64,000 nucleotides of DNA. Source: Cyclaneusma minus (taxonomy: Eukaryota > Ascomycota > Leotiomycetes > Marthamycetales > Marthamycetaceae). Of this stretch, positions 55,117 to 64,000 are shown in pieces; the first letter of the stretch is position 1, and each line of letters begins with the position of its first letter. A program made the translations under genes and the position numbers. The notes under the pieces are model-generated. The model was not told the DNA's origin, did not search any database, and worked only from the letters and a program-made list of their open reading frames with translations. The DNA is taken from contig JAKZHN010000017.1 in NCBI GenBank assembly GCA_037179335.1, forward strand, positions 620,001-684,000. The letters run 5' to 3'.

Positions 55117-58100
55117 AAGGGGGTTAGTGGTGGGTGGTTTGCGATTGATCAAGCAGGGATTTGGTGGTCGTCTGATAGATGGATGGGAGGGAGGCATGAG
55201 GCGTTTCTTTGAGCTTTTGCGAGTTGCGTTTGTTAGGTATATTAATTCTCTACACCTTTCGAGTTTGGATTTTTTGGTTGATTCGTACTTCGTCTGTTGT
55301 TGTGCGGGTAGGCTGGTGGAGGGTGGAAAAGGGTTTGCTACTCTTTGGTCTCCAGTCTTGATTTGATTATGGCGGCGGCCCCTAGCAAGCATATTCCGTG
55401 AAAGGTCAGGTAGGCATCTAGGCTATATTGTTGTGTGTAGGTGGGAAATGAAGGCCTTTTTCTCTGCAGCCCTGCTGGGTTCTTGGACACATACATGCTG
55501 GGAGTTGATCAATCCTTCATCATTTCCCCTCCACGGCCAGGATCTTCTCAAACTCCAAAACTCAACCTAGCCACTCCCACTGCGATGTCCTACCGAGCTT
55601 TGCGACCATCCCGTGCTGGATTTCGGCGCCCTCCTCCCACTGTCGCCGGCACTTCTTTCAGCGGGACGCATTTTTCTACGAAAGAATTTATCATGTCCTC
55701 CTTCTCTCTTCCTTCTGCTTCTTCAACTTACTACTCACATCCTCAGCTTCACACCCGCATCCTCCCTGCTGTACCCCTCGCTTCGCTTGCTTGTAAGCTA
55801 GCGCGACCACCATTTCCTACAAAAGAAGTTCTTTCGCCAGCCTCCTTGACCTCATTCTTTCCTCATTCACCGGAATTGCAGACCTGGCTGTCAATTTACT
55901 GATCCCTGATAGCCCTAGTCAACGCCTGCCAAGATTGGAGCCGACTAGGAAGCCGACTTGATACATAATAAGTATTTGCATTTCCCTTTAACCCTGTGAG
56001 ATCCTAGTCTCTCCTGTTCCCCTAAAGGGACTTATCAGTTCTCTACCTGTCTCGCAGTCGAGTGTCTCGCTCTCGTACTACGTCAGTCCTGTCGCGTGCG
56101 GATTATCCGGTCAAGTGCAAATTTCCCGCTCATGCTCAGATTTACTGGTTAAACATGGGTTTTCCGTCGACCTCTTCTTTTTCCAATTCTAGGCGCCATT
56201 AGCCACCGCATCCCCAAGTTCACCCCTTTCGACCCCTCGCCAAAAGGCATAAAGGACGACAGTTGGTGTAGACTCCTTATACCATCACGCGAGCAAGACA
56301 CCTCCCATCTCGCCCCAGTCAAACGAATTCAAGCCGCCGCTGGGTGCGCTGAGCACGCTGAGCACGCCCACAATGCCGTCCCCCCCCATGACCTCACGAA
56401 GGCAGCCGGCGCCCTTAGAGCCCTCAAACCACCATATCCACTCTACCCAGGGCGCAAAGCAACTCCGACTACGATCTTCAATCCCCATGACCCACTGCCA
56501 CACCATTTTCCAAAACCGGCTTGATTAATCAAGAGCGCCCCCAGAAATGGACCCATCCCCACAACTGCACCTAAACTTCCCGATATCTACAACGGATCGG
56601 CACCACCCTAGTTAATCCCAACCCTTCGGCGGCAAAAATTACCAAGAAAACACCGCGGATATATCTCGTTAAAACCCCTTGCCAAACCGCAAGGCTTACT
56701 TATACATAATCGCGAACTGTGGTCACAACAGCTATGCTAGCAGCGCCTATAGCAGGGCACTAGCGTCCACGATCCTCGCAAGGGCAGGAAGCGCAAGGAT
56801 CCCACGTATAGCTCGCCGAAATGCATAAAACAGAAAAAAAAATGCCACGTCGGGATCTCTCCACTGGTGGAGATGCTTGAAGGGCCTATATTTCTTGCGT
56901 GAAAGTGAACTTGCGAGAGAAGAGGATCTAGTCGTAAGTCAGCAGGAGAGTCTTTATTCTCTCCCGAAGCGGAACATACTGTTACATACATATCCGTCGG
57001 GTCTGGCTCCTCAATGGTGGCCGAATCAGCCTTCTCCCCAAATGGAAATGTCCCGCCCTTTATCCTTCTCCTCCCTCCCATTTGCCGGACTCGGAGTTTC
57101 AGCAAGCAGCACCTTCTTGTTACCGCTATTGCTACTCAAGTTACTATCAACACTTCAATCGCGAATCTTTTCATGCCCAAACAGAGCAGCTAGTTTTTCG
57201 TGTACGGTAGCCTTTTGCGGTGGTGCTTGCGTCTGAACGCTTTGCAAAAGATGCTTCTCTGTCGCATCTTCTGCTTGCTAAATAACGAGTTCCGGGGCGC
57301 TACCCTCTTTCTTCTTGGGTGATGGAGTGCCTACCAGTTTGCGAGCATCTTCTAGCGTCCTGGGCCCAGGAGAACTGGGAAAGAAAAAAGGTAAGAGATT
57401 GAGTCGAACAGGTTCTATTTTGTAGCTCGAGAGCGCTTGAGGGCCACAGGGTGTCTCGCTTGCTAGCGTGCTTGGTGGATGTGAATCTGTATGGATAGCT
57501 CTCGCTAGCTAAGTAAAAGGAGCTAGTGCTGTTATCGCCTAAATGGTAGGCTTAACATCTTGTATGCCGTCTAAAGCTATGAATGAAAGAGCACAACCTA
57601 TTGCCCACCTCTAGTCTTTCGGGCGACGAAAAAGACTCCGAGAACGAAGACGCCAAGAATGAAGTCGAACAGCCGGACTCTATTCAGTCAGGTTCCTCTA
57701 CTCTACAATCTTTGAGTTCACCGCCCACGACATTGCAACCACCGAACATCCGTGGGCACTCGATTCAGAGGTGAACACTGACCAAGAAAGGTCGTGCTAA
57801 CTGTAACGTGGTAGTTCACGAAGACGTGGTGGCAGTAACAAAAGGCAATGAAGAAGCTAAGCCGCGACACAATGCAGCTGATTTGTTATGGCGGTTGCCT
57901 AGGCTGATGCCTAAGGTAGTGTTGTTAGTGTTGTTTGTTGACTAGCGCCTTTGTTAGAGCGCTAGCCCTTTGTGCTACAAGAAGGATCTCTCCAGACCTC
58001 CCTTCTTTCCTTAGCTTTACAAACCCAGTCTTTACCTACTGCTTGTTTGTGCCCTTGGCTCCACGGCAGCCGCTTCTACAAGCGAGACAGTTCTCTCTGA

Positions 58101-59243
58101 CTTGAAAATCGACAACAGAGGGTCGTCTACCCCTAACCCTAACCCTAGCCAAGACCAGCGAGTGGAAAATGACCAATGACATTACGGTCGCGGGAGGAGT
58201 GGCGGCGACAGATACAGCGACAAAGGCGAAAGCAGCGGTTGGATTTATTGAGACGGGAGCTTGCTGCTGAATCGGGTGACCATGGTCAGGGGTTACGCTT
58301 CAGCCGATCGGGGTATTGTAATAGAAACGTGCGGAGAGATGATTAGCGGAAGAGAATGGAAAAGCCACAGAATAATTTGACTTGTGTGATGGCTTAGTCT
58401 CTGATGGAGAAGAGGAAGACGTTGTAGAAAGACGTCAAGGGTTTTTAAGTAGTTGCAGTTGGAGCCAGTTACCCACAGGTGCCCGCGCTAGACTAGATTA
58501 GCGGCAGCACTAGCTTTGAAGCGATTTTTACTTAGCGAGCTCACTTCAATGCTTGTGAATAAAAGCAGGTTCCCGGACTGCAACTCTTACTCTCCTTTCT
58601 TCTCTCCAACACGGCCACCGCCTAGCGCTAGCATGAATGGCGACGACGGCGCGGGTCTGAGATCGTCGAGCCTCAACGCGGCGCATTCGATCCCGATTCC
58701 CTCCCAGAACTACCTCCTTGAACGCCTGGGGAGAACACTCCTCGTACCTTACGACGCCTCTCAGCAGTCTTAGTACTGGTAGTGTCTAGTGAGGGCGACA
58801 ACGACAAGAGGAAGTGCTGTTGAAATATTGTTTCTCGGAAAGCAAACGGGGACCCAAAAATCCGTGATACCTCACAAGGGTTCAAATTCGAATAAAGAGG
58901 TGACAAATCTTACTGCAAACGACACACTATGAGAGAGCAGACAGAGCTGTTCCGGAACGTCTTTGGCACCTAGATACGACAAAGAGATTGAGAAGCTGTT
59001 TGGAAGCTATTGCGAAGCCAGCATGACAAATTGCCCTCGCTCAACGAAACAGGACGAGGAAGATCTTCCGGCGTCGGTTCGTAGCCGGACGCAGCCAGGT
59101 TTGTGGTCTGAAAGAGGAGGTTGAAGGGAGGTTTTATGTTGCGGGCCGGGGCCTTAGGGACCGCTTATAGTCTCCTTAGTTAGCGAACCTAGAGTTTCGC
59201 TGTTTGGGCTAAGCGAGGCGCCAGAGCTTAATTCTAGCAGCCT
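55117..59243. other. gene-poor accessory stretch, left of the TRIM element
   Basis: About 4.1 kb without a convincing gene. Open frames reach 153 codons (55441-55902) but lack domains and overlap others. From about 57.4 kb on, CTAGC/GCTAG words are frequent and several short palindromes occur. The stretch just before the TRIM contains an ATTCTAG..CTAGAAT inverted repeat. It may hold decayed transposon DNA, but I cannot assign a family. Confidence 0.4.
58130..58148 (+). repeat. short interstitial telomere-type repeat
   Basis: Three consecutive CCCTAA-type units (the last ending CCCTAG) match the fungal telomere repeat TTAGGG on the other strand. Three units are too few for a chromosome end. 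Confidence 0.6.
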
Positions 59244-59248
59244 AGAAT

Positions 59249-59576
59249 TGTTAGAAACAAAAAATATTATCCCCAATTAACTGACCATCATTATATTCCA
59301 ACACCCCCTCTTGATGGGTAGTCGGTGGATTGGTACAGTCTTGTGGGGCGGCTTATTAAAGTAGAGCTAACACAATGGGTATTTTTGCGCACACTGACTG
59401 CGACAACCGGATTTCGAATCTGCGACTTTACTCGTCTAGCAAAATGCCTTTTTTGGCTGCGAATTCAACGGAAGTGCGGTTAATACACGATATTACCGCT
59501 ACGCTACCCGGGCTTATAACCTGTTAGCAATAAAAAATGTTATCCCCAATTGACTGACCATTATTATATTCCAACA
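59249..59576 (-). mobile_element. TRIM/SMART-like miniature LTR retroelement (328 bp)
   Basis: Two 55-bp direct repeats (59249-59303 and 59522-59576) begin TGTTAG and end CCAACA on the plus strand. They match at 50 of 55 positions; four of the five differences are transitions. Both sides carry the perfect 5-bp target duplication AGAAT (59244-59248 and 59577-59581). On the minus strand, the primer-binding site GGTTATAAGCCC directly follows the 5' LTR. It equals, but for one base, the complement of the anticodon-side half of initiator tRNA-Met used by copia elements (GGTTATGAGCCC). A polypurine tract AAGAGGGGG directly precedes the 3' LTR. The 218-bp interior has no coding capacity and contains TAGCGTAGCGGTA and GATTCGAAATCC, which loosely resemble Pol III A and B boxes. 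It was mobilised in trans by a copia element, if at all. Confidence 0.85.
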
Positions 59577-59581
59577 AGAAT

Positions 59582-60178
59582 GACCACCACAGGCTCGGGA
59601 GCAGTCGCGAGAGTAGGGGATATATTCTTGGTGGCGGTGGTTGAAGCAGCCGAGGTTTTCTTGCCGTCGCTCTTCTCTGCTGTAGTAGTGCAGGCAGGGG
59701 GCGAAGTTGAGAATGGGCGGCGAGCAACAGAGGCAGAAGCAGAAGCAGCCGACCTGGAAGAGAGACTGGAAAAACAGGGTAAGTGAAAGGGAGAGTTAAG
59801 CTTGTTGTCACTAAGGGACTTGCTAGAGGCAAATGCTGCCTTATCTGCTTCACCTGGAAGCGTTCCATCAGCTAAAGGTCCAGTTGTCACAGTCTCCGGG
59901 GGGCTGTGATTGGTGACAACGACATAGGTGAGACACTCGCGGCTGGTGCTGACGATGCTGGCTTTTGGAGCTACACCTACACCGAGACGACTGATGATGA
60001 AGGGGGGCTTGACCATGTTGCTTTGTGTCGAGAAGGACCGAGGATGAGTAGGGGTAGGCTGAGCAAGCAGCGCTGAGTGTGGCCATAATGAACTTCTCCC
60101 CTGGTTTGTGGTGGGAGGGAGAGGGTGGAGAGTACACTCAATAAGCAGACAACCTGGTGACAAACTCAGGCTTGCCAC
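59582..60178 (-). other. open frame disrupted at its 3' end by the TRIM element (uncertain gene)
   Basis: A minus-strand frame of about 200 codons, rich in Ser, Thr and Ala, reads from 60178 into the LTR at 59576. It contains a segment like ASVARRPFSTSPP that recalls a mitochondrial presequence, but lies internally. Without the insertion the frame would close two codons after the target site. I see no family. It may be a chance frame or a decayed gene piece. Confidence 0.2.
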
Positions 60179-60302
60179 AAACTTGATTCTCTCGGACTCT
60201 TTGCCGGCAATGACAATCGTAGGTCCATCTTTCCTGAGAAACCATTGGCGTATCCACGACTTTCAAGTGATGTATCAAGTGATGTATCAAGTGCTTACTC
60301 AA

Positions 60303-60550
60303 CTTGGTAACTTCACATTCAAGTTCAAGTTCAACACAAGTTCATGCGCCGGTTCAGCCTGACAACTTCAACCTGGCAACTTCAACCTGGCAACTTCAAC
60401 TTGGCAGCTTCAGCTTGACGGCTTCAAGTTCAGCACAAGTTCAATTCAAAGTGCCTGCTCAACTTCATGCGAAACTTCAGCTCCAACTTCAAGCGCAGCT
60501 TCAAGCTCAACTTCAACTTGGCAGCTTCAACTTGGCAGCTTCAAGTTTAA
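60303..60550 (+). repeat. degenerate minisatellite built on AACTTCAA/TTGGCAGC words
   Basis: About 250 bp of imperfect tandem repeats of CAACTTCAACTTGGCAGC-type units, with the shorter word TTCAAGTTCAA at the left. Just upstream, TCAAGTGATGTA is repeated in tandem (about 60263-60291). The block translates as Gln/Leu/Ala/Ser runs but has no frame of its own. Confidence 0.65.
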
Positions 60551-63500
60551 ATGGAGCGCAAAGATTGTTTGCTACTGAATTTGTCGTACGGTGAATTTGG
60601 GGCATTTAGCAGCGTGGGTGAACGATATAACCATTCAGCGACAACAGGGAGAGGAACGACAAGGGCCTGCGTTGTTGGTCTTCTGCGAAGTGCCGTGGAG
60701 GAATTCTGCGAGATCCCACTTGAGGAGCAATGTGGTCTGCATGTCGAAAGTTGATTCTGCGCTGTGCACACTGCAGCCGGGATCTACTAAGGGTCAGGTA
60801 GGCTGTTTAGTCAAACTACTGCTGATCGTCAGAATCATAGTTGACTTTGGAGTTCGAGGAGAGTGCAAGGAGAGAGAGGAATTGAAGTATGAAGACGTAC
60901 TTCGGTGAGGGTTGACGATAGAACTTGCTGCTATGTCGGAGTCTCAGGATGATCTTGGTAAGGTGAGTTGTGTATTTTCTGCGTATGGTGAGTTCAAAGT
61001 GGCGATTTGAAGACAAGCTGCTCAAGTGAAATCTTGAGCGGAACGAGCAGCTCAAATGGTGGAGCACCGGCTCGGGTAGGAGCTGATGTGTTCCTAAAGA
61101 AGGCTGGGTTTAGAGAAACAGCTTCGAAGCTGAGCCAGAAGCTTTCCGGAGCCTAGAGTGGAGCTGGATATAGTAATGTAAGCCACGCAGGGGAAAATTC
61201 AGGGGCGAGAAAAAAACCCCGGTGGGGTCGCTGCTGGAGATATAGTCAGGGGCAGGAGAGAAGAGAGCAAGTCGTTCCAGACTTGAAGCCACACCGGAAA
61301 TAGAGAGCTTCTTCAATGTCCGAAAAGACCAGAGAAATATCTCCAAGTGCAGTTGCCACGAACTTGCCAGCGGGCATCACAAACAGCCTCAAGCGAGAAG
61401 AATATTATGCGGGAGCGAAAGCGACCAGAACTAAGGCAAGCCAACTCACCATTTACCATGGGCGGAAGTGGCAAGGGGTCGTCGAAGAGCTTATCAGATC
61501 TGGGGTTTGAAGAAAGACGTTTTGACCTGACGAGTTTGGCAGGAAGTTGCAAAATCGAGATACTCGGCAAAGACTCAACTGGTCAAACGCTTTGTGGTTT
61601 TGATGGAGAGTAAGATAGTGGAGGCCGGAGCTGACGTCGGGAGAAGCTTACTGGTTGATCTTTCCAAAGCCTGTTCCTCGTAGTAATTGATTAGACATGT
61701 ATCGTCCAAGCAATAACGCGTCTTTTGTTCACAGTCATGAGTCTGGAATACTGTTCGCAAGTGGAGTCGTAAGAGTCTCAAGTCACATGCATTCGTTCTA
61801 GTTCGACATCGTGGGCTCGTATTTCATCGTATTGACTGGACTTTACCGTGGGTCGAGATGGTTTGGTAAAATGGTAGCTTGATTGCTACACGTGGGGTCC
61901 AGAGAGAATGGCCAGTCGGATCATCCGTCATTCTAATGGTGAGGCATAAGCTGCCACGTAATTTGTTGTAGCCGTCCCTTAGTTGTAGGCCTGCAGTGTG
62001 TTGTTAGTCAAGCTCCTGTCTCAATGATATTCTGCACCTGCCTCGACGCCGCAGGGTCCGATCGTTGAAGTCAAGTCGCGGAGTTGGCCCGTAGCTTGCA
62101 TCGAGTATTCAGTTGTGTATCGCTGTGGAAATACGAAAGTTCACCCCAGCAACCGGACTTTCAAAGGGTCCTCGTGCGCTGCAGGTGGCGGAACCACAAA
62201 TCACGACGCTAGTTTCGTGGCTGACCATAGTCTATGCCCAACTTGAAGGATTAGTGGTTTCATAATTCCGTAGTATACGAATTGAGACCTATGACTTGAA
62301 AGTGATATCGTGTTTGATGCATAGCGTTGTGTTCCCTTGCAGCTTGCAGATACTTGTCCAAGTACACTGTCAGGGGTCTGATGGACCGAAATCGGATGCA
62401 TATTATGGAACTGCATCTCAGTGGGAGCTGAGTTGCTGTAGATCTGAACAGCAAGTATGCCGATAGCCTGAAACGTGAATATCTACCGAGAATGTCGAAG
62501 ATGGATTGGCGCTGGGGATTTTGCAAAACTGTGCTTCGATATGAGCGTGGCGCAGACCACCCAAGGTACTTTGGAATCACTTGTATCAAGTTATCAAGCC
62601 CTCAACGACGACCTATCTTTTCTTGAGGTGTATCCTGCGGAGATGTTCAAGTTCTATGGCTGGACGTCGAGAAATAGGAGGCTTTCAGGGACGCTTGGTC
62701 TGTGCGCACCAACTGGCCTCCGCCAGATTTTGGTCCCCGGATCCAGACAACCTTAGCTTCCTCGCAATGATATGCATCTTCAACTACCGTACCGGCACGA
62801 CCCACAAGTTCGCGAAACCCGAGACATCTCGGTGGCCCAAAGTGCGGGAATTTATGGGAAGGCGCGGGAGGGCGTGTCTAAAAACAGTCTGGGCCTCGAA
62901 CAATCCACACCATCTCATGGTCAGATACATGCACGACATTCGAGCTCCCCCCACGGAGTTTGACGCAAGCTCGGCAGATATACTTCTGATCGAGTTAGTC
63001 TGTTGAGAGAGGCTGAGGCCCTGACCACAGATTGAATCCTGAGGGCGCCAGGGCTTAGGGAACGGGGCCAAAGGCTGGCCTGCAATATTCGAGACGTCCC
63101 TCCGTACTTGCAAGTCCAGAAGCTGCAACTCCAGTCGATGATCATAGCGCTTGGAGGTACCCGTCTACCGGACCACCTCATAAAGTGCCAAAGCTGCGGG
63201 GCAGTAAGTCAGTGGACATGACGGGACCCTTCTCTTGGACAGCAAGGACCATTCTCCGTCCATACTCCGTCTTCGTGGCGGAGTCTTGTCAAGCCTTCCG
63301 TTTCACCCTCGGTACAGCTAGCTTTCCACATCCAATAATCACAACTCTGGCCAGCCGGGGGCTTTTGGCATCTATCAAGATCCTCGAGTTTGGTAAGTCT
63401 GGACCGTTTCATGACGCAAATCTCAGGACTTTCAATGTCCATGTGCCTTTCAGCTTCATTTGTACGGCGATCTATTTTGTACAAATAGATGCTGTTCTTC

Positions 63501-63640
63501 TCTCTCTTTTCAATTCATCGGCTTCATCATCCTCAACAGTCTCTCACTCTCAAGCCTGCCTCCCAGCTTCACTCTTTAAGACACTTCAAGTCTTCCACTC
63601 TCACTCAATCTCTCCCGAACTCCCAATCCCATCATTCAAG
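60551..63640. other. gene-poor accessory stretch, right part
   Basis: About 3.1 kb without a convincing gene. Two plus-strand frames at 62475-62756 and 62581-63006 (141 codons) have some protein-like texture (WPKVREFMGRRGRACLKTVW) but overlap each other and match no family I know; they may be fragments of a decayed gene. The last 150 bases are C/T-rich and contain the promoter and 5' UTR of the secreted protein at 63641. Confidence 0.4.
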
Positions 63641-64000
63641 ATGCAGTTTTTCGCCCCCGCCCTTGCCTTCTTCGCCATCACTGCTTTCGCAGCCCCCACC
63701 CCCACCGAGGTTGAGCCTCCTACCCTCGTGGAGCGTGAAGCTCAGGCGGCTACCACCAGTCCTATCACTGGTACCGTCGGTCTTCTCACCGGTGTCGTAA
63801 GCAGCGCCGTCATCAACAACCAGATCGTTGCTCTCCTCACCTCCACCTGCAGCACCACCAACTGGGCATGCAACACCACCGTTTCTGGCGGTATCGAGAA
63901 CTTGCTCGGTGACGGCAAGAACTACACTGGCAAGGCTTCCATCGCTTCATGGTGCTCCGGCGGTCACTGCTACGGTTCTGCTATCACTGCTGGATCCGCC
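63641..64000 (+). CDS. small secreted cysteine-containing protein, 5' part
   Basis: The first 120 codons are in view and the frame is open to the window edge. The ATG at 63641 follows a pyrimidine-rich leader ending TTCAAG. A signal peptide (MQFFAPALAFFAITAFA, cut near residue 18) is followed by a Pro/Thr/Glu-rich pro-region with VEREAQ, possibly a Kex2-like or signal-associated processing site. The mature part has four Cys in view (CSTTNWAC and WCSGGHC) and Asn-x-Thr glycosylation sites (NTT, NYT). It belongs to the type of small secreted proteins often considered effectors or surface proteins; I do not recognise the family. It stands alone beside repeat-rich DNA. Confidence 0.75.
   Translation, partial: MQFFAPALAFFAITAFAAPTPTEVEPPTLVEREAQAATTSPITGTVGLLTGVVSSAVINNQIVALLTSTCSTTNWACNTTVSGGIENLLGDGKNYTGKASIASWCSGGHCYGSAITAGSA

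Noticed and set aside
55441..55902. 153-codon plus-strand frame
   Set aside because: No domain; the DNA is C/T-rich and open in two frames; no convincing start or splice signals.
59400..59521. tRNA gene inside the TRIM interior
   Set aside because: A-box and B-box-like words are present, but the T stem does not pair and the spacing is too long; the segment is better explained as the primer-binding region and interior of the element.
1..64000. CRISPR array, operon or prophage features
   Set aside because: The window is eukaryotic: introns, dispersed 5S and fungal families. No regularly spaced identical repeats were seen.

Overview
The window looks like nuclear DNA of a filamentous ascomycete (Pezizomycotina, probably Dothideomycetes). 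Genes are monocistronic and carry short GT-AG introns (about 50-350 nt) with CTAAC/CTAAT-type branch sites. The gene set is typical of the group: a group III HAMP-repeat histidine kinase, a C2H2 plus Zn2Cys6 regulator, a SAT4/rhodopsin-like membrane protein, a BtgE-type GH17 protein, Ecm11, and a dispersed 5S rRNA gene. Exon borders were worked out by hand from splice motifs, phase and family conservation; no alignment was run.

Layout. The left edge holds the start of a secreted alpha/beta-hydrolase-like gene (- strand), a 63-residue membrane protein gene (-), a SIS-domain sugar-phosphate isomerase (+) and a tricalbin (+). At 14.0-15.4 kb there is a 5S rRNA gene, a broken copy of the 63-residue gene and a 567-bp duplication around a single N, almost certainly an unmerged contig overlap. 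Next come a short cytochrome b5 (+), a six-exon transcription factor (-) divergent from an OMA1-like mitochondrial protease (+), and a repeat island at 23.5-24.8 kb. Then a hypothetical protein with a duplicated module (-), the GH17 protein (-), an Mlh2-like MutL homologue (-) divergent from valyl-tRNA synthetase (+), a SAT4-family protein (-), a hAT-type MITE, Ecm11 (-), the Nik1/Os-1 kinase (+) and an oxysterol-binding protein (+). From 55.1 to 63.6 kb is gene-poor accessory DNA with a miniature LTR element, a minisatellite and a short interstitial telomeric tract. The right edge cuts a small secreted protein gene.

Functional links. Tricalbin and the oxysterol-binding protein both act at ER-plasma membrane contacts. 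Nik1 feeds the HOG osmostress pathway. The GH17 protein remodels wall glucan. OMA1 and valyl-tRNA synthetase concern mitochondria or translation. Mlh2 and Ecm11 act in recombination and meiosis. There is no gene cluster or operon.

Most notable: (1) about 230 bp holding eight hairpins, all capped by GNRA tetraloop sequences; (2) a complete 328-bp TRIM/SMART-like LTR retroelement with 55-bp LTRs, a copia-type half-tRNA primer site and a perfect 5-bp target duplication; (3) an acid-free, arginine-rich in-frame leader upstream of the valyl-tRNA synthetase ATG with no ATG of its own, suggesting non-AUG initiation of a mitochondrial isoform.
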